From assembly GCA_028685295.1 (NCBI GenBank), contig JAQUEL010000010.1, forward strand, positions 1 to 34,672: 34,672 bases of DNA, given 5' to 3'. This document shows, piece by piece, positions 1 to 8,506 of the stretch (its first letter is position 1; the number at the start of each line of letters is the position of its first letter). The translations under genes and the position numbers were made by a program. Origin of the DNA: a bacterium (lineage in GTDB: Bacteria; UBP13; UBA5359). The notes under the pieces were generated by a model, which saw only the letters and a list, made by a program, of their open reading frames with translations, did no database searches and was not told where the DNA came from.

Positions 1-34
1 AGGTTTGATTTCCCGTTTCTATTGATACTTCCGC

Positions 35-319
35 TCATCCTTGCTCGAGTTTCTGCAACCGTCGTTGCATCTCTTGCAACTCTTCGCGCAGCATCCCAAT
101 CCTATCTTCACGTCTACCCGTCATGCCATGATATTTACCGCATACAGAACAAAGATGCATACCTCCACGCCGCATCCCACACCTGCTGGCCATGCCGGCG
201 ATTATTCCGGAAACAAGCATCAACCGCATTAAAAAGCAAATTCCTCCGACCAGTCCCAGGATCATGCACATCTTCATTTTACCATGATGCATGTTGTTAT
301 GATGATGATGTCCCCACAT
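35..319 (-). CDS. small His/Met/Cys-rich membrane protein with C-terminal coiled coil, function unknown
   Basis: 94 aa ORF, start preceded by GAGGAGGTGTTATT; N-terminus MWGHHHHNNMHHGKMKMC, one hydrophobic segment, CSVC motif, C-terminal REELQEMQRRLQKLEQ heptad-like region. Confidence 0.7.
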   Translation of the reverse strand: MWGHHHHNNMHHGKMKMCMILGLVGGICFLMRLMLVSGIIAGMASRCGMRRGGMHLCSVCGKYHGMTGRREDRIGMLREELQEMQRRLQKLEQG

Positions 320-417
320 AATAACACCTCCTCGCTGTTATTGCAGTTTCTTATCATTACCCGCCTGCAATAAATCCGAAACGAGGAAGATCACCACCCG
401 TTATCAGGAGTCATGCG

Positions 418-831
418 CTATTCGCCCATCACCTTTATTAATAATCGTTTGCGTCTGCGACCATCGAATTCAGCGTAGAAGATCTGCTGCCAAGGCCCGA
501 GATCAAGCTTGCCGTTGGTTACGGGAACCATGACCTGGTGGTGAAAGAGAAGGCTTTTCAGATGAGCATCGCCATTTGTTTCTCCAGTACGATGATGCTG
601 ATAATCAGGCCTGAACGGCGCCAGAGACTCGGCCCATTCCATAAAATCCGCCTTAATGCCTTCCTCTTCATCATTGACAAAAACACCGGAAGTGATATGC
701 ATGGCGCTGACCAGCGCCATCCCCTCTCTGATGCCGGCCTCCTTGACGGCATCCTCCACCATGCCGGTTATATTGATGAATTCCCTCTGCCTGGCAGTCT
801 CCATCCAATGATATACTGTATGCCATTTCAT
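418..831 (-). CDS. YjbQ/UPF0047 family protein (secondary thiamine-phosphate synthase-like)
   Basis: ORF 418..870; RBS GGAGGGAGGAAC places the start at the internal ATG (MKWHTVYHW). Motifs [67 protein letters not shown] typical of the family. Confidence 0.88.
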   Translation of the reverse strand: MKWHTVYHWMETARQREFINITGMVEDAVKEAGIREGMALVSAMHITSGVFVNDEEEGIKADFMEWAESLAPFRPDYQHHRTGETNGDAHLKSLLFHHQVMVPVTNGKLDLGPWQQIFYAEFDGRRRKRLLIKVMGE

Positions 832-1133
832 AAAATGTTCCTCCCTCCCTATTCCAATTGTATTTTCCAAAGCCGTCCGATAAGCTGTCGTTGCATTTGC
901 AATTCTATCCCGGCTCTCACGAGCAAAGAGCTGAAAATCATCTTTAAGGCATCATAGCAAATAATAAATAAGGATAACGTATGCAAAGAGGTCGGAGAAT
1001 ACGGGCTGTTGTTGTTCCATGACGATATAAACCAGCTTGCCTACAGACAAACTAAAAGAAAGATCATTTTGCATATTTATGTGTAATTTGAAATATTTCC
1101 GTGTCCAAAACTCACATGAATACTGAAAAAGTC

Positions 1134-1210
1134 TGGCGCGCCTTGCAGGACTCGAACCTGCGGCCTTCTGATCCGTAGTCAGACGCTCTAATCCACTGAG
1201 CTAAAGGCGC
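1134..1210 (-). tRNA. tRNA-Arg (anticodon ACG), CCA encoded
   Basis: Reverse complement GCGCCTTTAGCTCAGTGGATTAGAGCGTCTGACTACGGATCAGAAGGCCGCAGGTTCGAGTCCTGCAAGGCGCGCCA folds as a cloverleaf; anticodon loop CTACGGA. Confidence 0.95.
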
Positions 1211-1227
1211 ACTCAATTACCTTGCAA

Positions 1228-1256
1228 ATATTACTACATTTTTCTGACATTGGCAA
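1228..1256 (-). promoter_or_regulatory. putative sigma-A promoter for tRNA-Arg
   Basis: Minus strand TTGCCA - 17 nt - TAATAT; -10 at 1228..1233, -35 at 1251..1256, about 20 nt upstream of the tRNA 5' end. Confidence 0.6.
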
Positions 1257-2349
1257 CCGGAGATTTGGTAGCGGCAAGGAAATACTCGCCATATTCATCA
1301 CCCAGCATTTCAAGCATCCTAAGCTGTGATATAACAAATGACACCGTAGATTCTGCTCCCTGATTAAGATTGGGGCCTTTGGCTGTCAATCCATCATAAC
1401 AGCCGCCGGTTAAAGGATCATACATCCTGACGGAGAGCACATTATTGCCGATAAACCACTGAAAGGAGATATCAGCCAGACGTTTGTAGGCAGTGTCGCC
1501 GGTCAGATCATAGGCTTCACAATAAGCCAAAACCGACATCATGGCATCCACCGGCTGGTGATCAAAGACGGCTTTAATGCCGCCACGCGGATACCAGCCA
1601 TCACAACCTACCATCTCCAGTATGTCGGCGGGTATGGTGACCTCACTCAAAAAATCCAGGCTTTCATAGGCTGTCTTCAGAGCCTTGCCGTCATCTATAG
1701 CTGTCCCTGCCGTCAGTAGGCAGTATGGTAACAGGCCATTGGAGTAGGCCATAATATCCTCAAACCATCTCCATTTGTGATCACGCGTCCTGGCATATTC
1801 GCCTACCAGAATATTGATACTTCGCTCTATCTCTTTAATAACCGTTATGTCTGCCCATTCGGATTCAGCAAAGTGGCTCAGCCCCACCAGCGCATAGGCG
1901 TTTCCTCGTAACGATTTCAGTTCTTTCAACCTGGGCCTGGCCTTTTCAAAGATATGCCAGGCCAGCAGCCGTACCCTGTCCGGCAGATTGGATGCTAAGA
2001 CGTAGCCCAGGGACCATATAACCCTGCCGAAACAATCCTCTGAGCCATGCTCATCCAGAAACTCCCGACCAAAGCTCATAAAGTTATGGAAACGTCCATC
2101 TGACATCTGGGCGTGATGCAGATAGGAGATATAGACTGTCAAGATATCCATACAGGATTCGTCTCCGGTAATTTCGTGATGCCTGGCAGCCGCCAGCAGG
2201 GCTCTCGAGTTGTCATCAGTACAGTAGCCGTGATACCGATGGGGTACAGAATATTTGGCGTGCTGAAAGATACCTGTGTCGTCGGTAAGGGTGCGCACAT
2301 GTTCCATATTTATTTTTAAATATGCCATTGTCCTCTCCCTGCAAATCAT
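1234..2349 (-). CDS. alpha/alpha-toroid glycosidase-like protein associated with a GT4 glycosyltransferase
   Basis: 371 aa cytosolic-looking protein, start overlaps the upstream GT gene by 4 nt; motifs HRYHGYCTDDNSRALLAA, DEHGSEDCFGRVIWSLGY, repeated helical segments. True start may be MAYLKINMEHV. Confidence 0.65.
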   Translation of the reverse strand: MICRERTMAYLKINMEHVRTLTDDTGIFQHAKYSVPHRYHGYCTDDNSRALLAAARHHEITGDESCMDILTVYISYLHHAQMSDGRFHNFMSFGREFLDEHGSEDCFGRVIWSLGYVLASNLPDRVRLLAWHIFEKARPRLKELKSLRGNAYALVGLSHFAESEWADITVIKEIERSINILVGEYARTRDHKWRWFEDIMAYSNGLLPYCLLTAGTAIDDGKALKTAYESLDFLSEVTIPADILEMVGCDGWYPRGGIKAVFDHQPVDAMMSVLAYCEAYDLTGDTAYKRLADISFQWFIGNNVLSVRMYDPLTGGCYDGLTAKGPNLNQGAESTVSFVISQLRMLEMLGDEYGEYFLAATKSPVANVRKM

Positions 2350-3593
2350 ATCTTGCTTTTCAGCCTCCTGCTAATCATTCTTTCGTTGAGACGACTGGAA
2401 AAACTTAGAATGCGATCAAAGAGATCCAGATAATCAATGGCTACATTATGCCAGCTCATCTTCCGGCCGTATTTAAAAGTTTTCAGTTCCATCTGCTGAC
2501 GCAATTCCGGAGATCCAAGGATATTGCAAACACACTCGGCAATCCCATCCGGATACTCGAACTCCGTTAACAGGCCCCTGCCGTTGGCCAATACCTCGCG
2601 TGCATAGAGATACGGCGTGGAGACGATGGCTTTTCCTGCTCCTACAGCGTAGGCCAGGGCGCCGCTGCATATCTGATCCTTGCTCAGATACGGCGTAACA
2701 TAGACATCGGTGGCCAGCAGATAATCAACCAGCTCTTTCTTCGTCATATACCGATTATTAAAGCGCACATGATTAATAAGGCCATTGTCATGTACCTTCT
2801 GCAGCAGCATATCCCGGTAAATCTCTCCTTCATGTCGCCGGACACCTGGATGCGTTTGCCCAAGGATTAGATAAATGATGTCGGGGTGTTTATCCACAAT
2901 AGCCGGCAAAGCATCAATAACGTGTTCTATGCCTTTTCCTCTATTAATCAGGCCAAAGGTGGACATTATGGTCTTCGTTCCCAGTCCGAGACGCTTCTTG
3001 ACCGGCATTGACGGCCAGCGATGGACATTGGGTACACCATGCGGAATAAGATACATTTTATCGGCATCCAGACCGTAATCACTGAAGAGTATCTCGGCAC
3101 CCTTCTTGACCATGACCACCAATGCCTGGCTATGATAATTTATTTTTTGCACAATATCACGCATTTTAGGTGCGGGATTAGGCAGTACTGTATGAAGAGT
3201 GGTTACCACCGGCTTACGCAAATGCTTCAGCATAGTAAGAAGGTATTCGCCGTATTCACCTCCAAATATACCGAACTCATGCTGAATATTAACCAGATCC
3301 ACATTAGACTTATTCAGCGCCTCGGCGGCTGTTATGTACGCCTGCTCATCGGAGCTGTCCACCTGAATAAAGACCTTATCGCCGTAAGCATATATGGCTC
3401 CCCGATCATTCATGGCTACAATTCTGGATTTGGAGAAAGGCGTAAATTTGTCAATCTCACTGGTCAGGTCCTGAGTAAAGGTGGCTATGCCGCATTCTCG
3501 AGGTGGATATGTTCCCACATAGGCGACATGCACCCTGTTCAGAACAGAGTACAAAAATTTAAACATGCTCAGATCTTCAACGCTCATAATCAA
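2346..3593 (-). CDS. GT4-family glycosyltransferase (group 1)
   Basis: GT-B fold motifs: N-terminal YVGTYPPRECGIATFTQDL, C-terminal FGLINRGKGIEHVIDALPAI and SGALAYAVGAGKAIVSTPY; true start possibly the internal ATG of MFKFLYS. Confidence 0.85.
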   Translation of the reverse strand: MIMSVEDLSMFKFLYSVLNRVHVAYVGTYPPRECGIATFTQDLTSEIDKFTPFSKSRIVAMNDRGAIYAYGDKVFIQVDSSDEQAYITAAEALNKSNVDLVNIQHEFGIFGGEYGEYLLTMLKHLRKPVVTTLHTVLPNPAPKMRDIVQKINYHSQALVVMVKKGAEILFSDYGLDADKMYLIPHGVPNVHRWPSMPVKKRLGLGTKTIMSTFGLINRGKGIEHVIDALPAIVDKHPDIIYLILGQTHPGVRRHEGEIYRDMLLQKVHDNGLINHVRFNNRYMTKKELVDYLLATDVYVTPYLSKDQICSGALAYAVGAGKAIVSTPYLYAREVLANGRGLLTEFEYPDGIAECVCNILGSPELRQQMELKTFKYGRKMSWHNVAIDYLDLFDRILSFSSRLNERMISRRLKSKI

Positions 3594-5035
3594 ATCTCGA
3601 GTGCTATCGGCTCAATAGTAGCCTCCGCCCCGATCATCTCCCCCCCTGCATCTAGTAATTCTTGTGCCTCCGTTATATCACCGGCTTCTGCATAAACTTT
3701 AACAATGGGCTCTGTAGCGGATGCTCTTATCAGAAGCCAGTTACCATTACGCATAATGTACTTTATGCCGTCTTCCATCCTTATATCGCTAACCTTAACG
3801 CCGGCAATAACACCGGGAGCTCTGGCTTTCAAGTCATCTATCAAAGTATCCCTTGTCTGTACATGAAGGCTGCGTTCATAATAATAAAGAGCGCCAAATT
3901 CATCATAAAGGCTGTTCAGCAGCTCAGCTATAGTGCGGTGTTCCATGGCCATCATCTCGGTCAGCATTAGAGCGGAAAGCAGGCCGTCACGTTCTGGTAT
4001 ATGGTTTTTGAAGCTGTATCCGCCGCTCTCTTCGCCACCTATAAGAAAATCCTCTTCCAGCATGAGCGCGGCTATATTTTGAAAGCCCGCCGGCGTTTCA
4101 CGCACCCTCAAATTCAACATATTGGCGATTTTATCTATCATGGAGGTGACGGCTGCTGTTTTTACCACTATACCGTTCCAGTTTTTATTTCTGATAAGAT
4201 GAAGCAGCAGCAAAGGAAATACCTGCTGTGGCGATATATATCCACCCCAGCTATTCATTACACCCAGATGATCTGCATCACCGTCGACAGCAAAGCCTGC
4301 CGCTGCCTCACTTTTCTTCATCTCCTGGGAGAGCTCTTCCAGGTTACGAGCAATGGGCTCGGGATTTACACCTGCAAAGATGGGATTAAGATCTTCCCTT
4401 ATGTTGTAAACCATACAGCCGGCACGGTTCAGCAGGTCCGACAGATAGCCTATTCCGGCACCATGCATTGGATCGGCCACTATAGCAGGCGCAAATGACT
4501 TTATAGCATCCGTATTCACCAGGCTCAGCAGATGATTAAGATATTCCTTGTCGCCATTTTCAATCACTACCTTACCGCTCTCTATGGCTTCCACTATGGG
4601 CGTACGCTTGATATCTTTATCCCCTAAAACGGCTATCTTTTCTCCAATACGGCGTGCCATATCTGTTGATGCGGGGCCGCCATAGGATGCTTTAAACTTA
4701 ATTCCATTAAAACGGGGAGGCTTATGGCTTCCGGTTACCACCACTCCGCCACTCAATTGATCACTCTTTACCAGATATGAAATCAGCGGCGAAGGACAAG
4801 CGGTATAATAATGATTGACACGGATATCGTTGGCTGCCAGAACCTCACTTACCGCTTCAGCAAAATTATCGGAAAGAAAGCGGGTATCATAACCTACAGC
4901 TATTTTAATCTCTTCTTCTACCCTTTCTTTAAGATACTCTGCAATCCCCTGTGCCGCCAGCCGCACGTTATCAAAGGTGAACTTATCTGCGATTACAGCC
5001 ATCCAGCCATCGATACCAAATTCTATTCCTTTCAT
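3590..5035 (-). CDS. phosphoglucomutase/phosphomannomutase family protein
   Basis: RBS AGGAGGTAAA precedes MKGIEFGIDGW; motifs GYDTRFLSDNFA, VVTGSHKPPRFNGIKF (phosphoserine loop), VDGDADHLG (metal loop), GGEESGGY, RASATEPIVKVYAEA. Confidence 0.92.
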   Translation of the reverse strand: MKGIEFGIDGWMAVIADKFTFDNVRLAAQGIAEYLKERVEEEIKIAVGYDTRFLSDNFAEAVSEVLAANDIRVNHYYTACPSPLISYLVKSDQLSGGVVVTGSHKPPRFNGIKFKASYGGPASTDMARRIGEKIAVLGDKDIKRTPIVEAIESGKVVIENGDKEYLNHLLSLVNTDAIKSFAPAIVADPMHGAGIGYLSDLLNRAGCMVYNIREDLNPIFAGVNPEPIARNLEELSQEMKKSEAAAGFAVDGDADHLGVMNSWGGYISPQQVFPLLLLHLIRNKNWNGIVVKTAAVTSMIDKIANMLNLRVRETPAGFQNIAALMLEEDFLIGGEESGGYSFKNHIPERDGLLSALMLTEMMAMEHRTIAELLNSLYDEFGALYYYERSLHVQTRDTLIDDLKARAPGVIAGVKVSDIRMEDGIKYIMRNGNWLLIRASATEPIVKVYAEAGDITEAQELLDAGGEMIGAEATIEPIALEI

Positions 5036-5051
5036 TTTACCTCCTGAGAAC

Positions 5052-5076
5052 AAAGCGATATTAATAATATCGCTTT
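5052..5076. repeat. perfect 11-bp inverted repeat (AAAGCGATATT-AAT-AATATCGCTTT), putative operator or leader hairpin of the PGM operon
   Basis: Read directly in the sequence, located 17-41 nt upstream of the PGM start. Confidence 0.7.
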
Positions 5077-5099
5077 AGGAATTTACTCTTTATACCTGG

Positions 5100-5128
5100 A
5101 ATATATTTTTATGCTTTTTTACTGTTAA
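5100..5128 (-). promoter_or_regulatory. putative sigma-A promoter of the PGM-GT-glycosidase operon
   Basis: Minus strand TTAACA - 17 nt - TATATT. Confidence 0.6.
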
Positions 5129-5309
5129 TGGTGCCCAACAACATATTCGAAATATACCCGCAGTTACGATTTTTTAAACATCTTACAGGCGCTTGCCAGC
5201 TCGGATAAGGATTTCAGCTTTTTCCTTACTCAGGAGCTATGGCAAGGGAATATATATATATAGTGGCAAATAACGCTGTAAAGAGGATTTTACTGCTTCC
5301 CCGTAGAAC

Positions 5310-5337
5310 TATAATATGTTAAAATATCGAACATATT
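5310..5337 (+). promoter_or_regulatory. TATAAT -10 element overlapped by an 8-bp inverted repeat (AATATGTT-N9-AACATATT) upstream of the ABC ATPase gene
   Basis: TATAAT at 5310..5315; inverted repeat arms 5313..5320 and 5330..5337. Confidence 0.55.
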
Positions 5338-5395
5338 GTACGTAATATATCTATTTGTTTTATAAAAGAACGGATTACTTGGGGGAGGCACTTTA

Positions 5396-6496
5396 ATGTC
5401 AGAGGTTATCTTGAAAAATGTTACTAAGAATTTTGGTAACGTAACAGCAGTATCCGATGTCAATCTTGAGATAAAAGATAAGGAGTTTCTCGTTCTGGTA
5501 GGACCCTCCGGCTGTGGCAAGACTACCTGCCTTAGAATGGTTGCCGGCCTGGAAGAGATCTCCAGCGGAGAGATCTATATTGGAGATACTCTGGTAAACC
5601 ACATACCGCCCAAGGATAGGGATATCGCCATGGTCTTCCAGAACTACGCCCTCTATCCGCATATGAGTGTCTATGATAACATGGCATTCGGCCTGAAGCT
5701 CAGAAAATACAGCAAAGCGGATATCAAGCAAAAAGTGTATAATGCGGCTGAAATACTGGGCATACAGCATCTGTTGAATCGCAAACCAAAAGAGCTTTCC
5801 GGCGGACAGCGTCAGCGTGTTGCTCTGGGTAGAGCCATCGTTCGTGAGCCGAAGGTATTCCTCATGGATGAACCTCTTAGCAACCTCGATGCCAAACTCA
5901 GGGTCCAGACAAGAGCGGAATTGATAAAACTCCACCGCAGTTTAGGCATAACAACCATTTACGTTACACACGATCAGACGGAAGCCATGAGCATGGGTGA
6001 TAGGATTGTTATTATGCGCGATGGTGTCATTCAGCAAGTGGCATCTCCTCTGGAGCTTTATAATGCGCCCAACAATGTTTTTGTCGGCGGCTTCATCGGC
6101 AGTCCCGCCATGAACTTCCTTAACGGCAAGGTGGTTTCTAAAAACAATGTGACGACCTTCGAGGGCGAAGGCTTTGCGATTGGAATTTCTGAAGAATTCC
6201 TCGATCTGACCAGAGGGTATATAGACCAGGAAGCTATTTTGGGTATCAGGCCGGAAGATATTTATGATATGAGTACCCTGAAATCACCGCTTAATGATTA
6301 TCCTATCAAGGCCGGTGTTGAAGTGATAGAGCCTATGGGATCACATGTCTTCCTCTATCTGAGTATTGGCGGTAGCAATCTGACCGCCTCCGTAGATGCA
6401 GGAACTTGTGCAAGGATGGGTACCACCTCTGACATATACTTCGATGCCTCTAAGATACATCTCTTTGATAAGGAAACCGAAAAAGTTATATTCTAA
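5396..6496 (+). CDS. ABC transporter ATP-binding protein, MsmX/UgpC sugar-importer type
   Basis: Walker A GPSGCGKTT, signature LSGGQRQRVALGRAIVREPKVFLMDEPLSNLDAKLR, C-terminal TOBE-like domain (LGIRPEDIY); RBS GGGGGAGG. Confidence 0.95.
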   Translation: MSEVILKNVTKNFGNVTAVSDVNLEIKDKEFLVLVGPSGCGKTTCLRMVAGLEEISSGEIYIGDTLVNHIPPKDRDIAMVFQNYALYPHMSVYDNMAFGLKLRKYSKADIKQKVYNAAEILGIQHLLNRKPKELSGGQRQRVALGRAIVREPKVFLMDEPLSNLDAKLRVQTRAELIKLHRSLGITTIYVTHDQTEAMSMGDRIVIMRDGVIQQVASPLELYNAPNNVFVGGFIGSPAMNFLNGKVVSKNNVTTFEGEGFAIGISEEFLDLTRGYIDQEAILGIRPEDIYDMSTLKSPLNDYPIKAGVEVIEPMGSHVFLYLSIGGSNLTASVDAGTCARMGTTSDIYFDASKIHLFDKETEKVIF

Positions 6497-6527
6497 GATA
6501 GCGTTAAATGTTCTATTAAATGTTCAT

Positions 6528-6561
6528 AAAGAGGAGGACGGAGCAAACCGTCCTCCTCTTT
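6528..6561. terminator. bidirectional hairpin terminator between convergent genes
   Basis: Perfect 14-bp stem AAAGAGGAGGACGG-agcaaa-CCGTCCTCCTCTTT between the + ABC ATPase and the - CDS 6582..6980. Confidence 0.75.
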
Positions 6562-6581
6562 ATGTTATTGAGGCCTTCTTT

Positions 6582-6980
6582 CTACCTGTTATATCTAGAC
6601 CATGCCTGGTATCCTGGTAGACGCATCTGAAAATTCCTATGCCATATCCGTGCTACATCCATCTGCGTTGTAGCATTGGCTCCAGCATCAGCCGGCGTTA
6701 CAGTAGCCAATACTACGCCGTTGGCTACAATGACCGGCATTCCGTTTCTAGCAGATAGAGTTATTCTATGGGATCTCAACGGGGCGCCGTTAATAGCTGT
6801 AACCATTCGTTTTCTGGTTTCCACGGCTCTTTGCAGAGGTGTCATACCAGCGGCAGAAACTCTGTAGCGCAAGATAACCAGATCTTTCAGCCTGATATCA
6901 TTGGACGATGCATCACAGCATTTAAGTAAGATTGTAAAACAGAGAACTGCTGTAATCAATAGAGTAACAGCTTTTCTCAA
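6582..6980 (-). CDS. exported hypothetical protein resembling the N-terminal extension of cyanobacterial MscS-type channels
   Basis: TTG start after GGAGGTGATTTGC; signal peptide LRKAVTLLITAVLCFTILLKCCDA; motif MTPLQRAVETRKRMVTAINGAP...GMPVIVANGVVLATVTPADAGANATT. Confidence 0.65.
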   Translation of the reverse strand: MRKAVTLLITAVLCFTILLKCCDASSNDIRLKDLVILRYRVSAAGMTPLQRAVETRKRMVTAINGAPLRSHRITLSARNGMPVIVANGVVLATVTPADAGANATTQMDVARIWHRNFQMRLPGYQAWSRYNR

Positions 6981-7063
6981 GCAAATCACCTCCAGAAATT
7001 TCTGGGGTTTACTTACCCTTTTGTACCAAATGCTAAACAAGATCACGGCCTGGCGTGAGGCTA

Positions 7064-8158
7064 TTATCCAGGGTTTGAATTATCGGAGCCAGCCGCAGAG
7101 CAGGATTTATTATTATCTGCTGTAAGAGCCATCCGACGCTCTTTATATTGCCGAACATAGTAAATAATAATCGGCTTCAAAACCGCCGCTGCCGGTATAG
7201 CGACAAGGGCGCCAAGAATACCGGCATAATGCCCGCCAATCATGACGGCCAAAATTATTAGCAATGGATCCAATCCAACAGATCTTCCCAGAATAGTAGG
7301 CGCCAGTATATAGCTTTCAATTGCCTGAACAAAGATATAAAAGCCGGCTATACCAAGAGCAAAAAGCCAGCCCTTAGTGCTAAAGGCAAGTAAAATAGCT
7401 GGAACAGCGGCCATTATAGGTCCTAAGCTGGGAATGACTTCCAACATTGCCGCTAACAGTCCCAACACAAGGGCAAAGGGTATATCCATTATCAACAGCC
7501 CCACGGTGGTTAAAAAGCCTATGCTGGCAATAAGGAGAAGCTGCCCTGTTATATAATTCCCCAGGAGATTATTGGTAGCAACGGCCAGATCTATTATCTC
7601 ATCTTTTCGCTTATCCGGCAGGATATAGATAAATGCGTCCCACATTGCCGGACCGCTAAGCAGCATAAAGAATGATAAAATGGGAATTATAATCAGACCT
7701 GCAATCCCCAGTATCCCGGACAGCGCTTGCTGTAAAAGACTGCTGAGTATGCCAGTCAATCTTGCAGCCATTTGTGAGGATGATAGAAATTGCTGCTGCC
7801 CTATATTCAACCGCTGTAACAGATTGCCGTAAACTTTTTGCAATCCATTGAGGTAATCGGGCAATTCGGCAGTAAATGTTATGAACTGCTTGCTCAGCGG
7901 CGGTATTATCAGAAAAACCAGAAGCGCTATAAGCAGTATTCCTATCAGATATGCTATCAGCACGGCTGTCAGCCTGGGTATACTCCAGGATGCGAAGAGG
8001 TTGACCAGAGGTCTAAATACATAGGACACAAGAGACGCCAGGGCAATCAGCAGGAGAACGCTCTTCAGGGAATAGACGATCCAGATACCCAGTAGCACAC
8101 TGAAAAAGAGTATCGCCGCCCTACCCCAGTTAGTTACCTCCACTCGTTCCGATGCCAT
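7064..8158 (-). CDS. AI-2E family transporter (UPF0118, YtvI/PerM-like)
   Basis: 364 aa polytopic protein; C-terminal motif PTILGRSVGLDPLLIILAVMIGGHYAGILGALVAIPAAAVLK. Confidence 0.9.
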   Translation of the reverse strand: MASERVEVTNWGRAAILFFSVLLGIWIVYSLKSVLLLIALASLVSYVFRPLVNLFASWSIPRLTAVLIAYLIGILLIALLVFLIIPPLSKQFITFTAELPDYLNGLQKVYGNLLQRLNIGQQQFLSSSQMAARLTGILSSLLQQALSGILGIAGLIIIPILSFFMLLSGPAMWDAFIYILPDKRKDEIIDLAVATNNLLGNYITGQLLLIASIGFLTTVGLLIMDIPFALVLGLLAAMLEVIPSLGPIMAAVPAILLAFSTKGWLFALGIAGFYIFVQAIESYILAPTILGRSVGLDPLLIILAVMIGGHYAGILGALVAIPAAAVLKPIIIYYVRQYKERRMALTADNNKSCSAAGSDNSNPG

Positions 8159-8229
8159 TACTCAAGCACATCTCCCAGTCGATTTAGCACAGCTAATTTT
8201 ATACTATAAGCAAGTGAATGTAAAGCCAA

Positions 8230-8252
8230 AAGGCGGGTATGCAACCCGCCTT
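8230..8252 (-). terminator. intrinsic terminator after the BON-domain gene
   Basis: Stem AAGGCGGGT / ACCCGCCTT followed on the minus strand by a short T run. Confidence 0.6.
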
Positions 8253-8290
8253 CAAAATAACATATAATCTGCATCTAAAGCTTTGTCTGC

Positions 8291-8506
8291 TTATCTGACG
8301 ATAACCTCATTAACAACATCTTCCACTCCATCTACATCCCAAGCCAATTCAGATACCCTGTCTCTATTATCCAAAGTATCCACTATGCCCCGTAGATAAA
8401 CAATCCCATCCTCAGTATCAACGTTGATGTCAAAGATATCCAGCTGGTCATCAGCAGCTATCTTTGCTTTTACTTTAGCATTTATGCCCAGGTCATCTAA
8501 ACTCAT
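8291..8506 (-). CDS. BON domain protein
   Basis: 71 aa; VKAKIAADDQLDIFDINVDTEDGIVYLRGIVDTLDNRDRVSELAWDVDGVEDVVNEV is a BON/OsmY-type repeat; RBS AGGAGGGAG. Confidence 0.9.
   Translation of the reverse strand: MSLDDLGINAKVKAKIAADDQLDIFDINVDTEDGIVYLRGIVDTLDNRDRVSELAWDVDGVEDVVNEVIVR

Noticed and set aside
538-957. 139 aa plus-strand ORF
   Set aside because: Mostly antisense to the YjbQ-family gene, no RBS or recognisable motif
3021-3695. 224 aa plus-strand ORF
   Set aside because: Antisense to the glycosyltransferase gene, which has clear GT4 motifs
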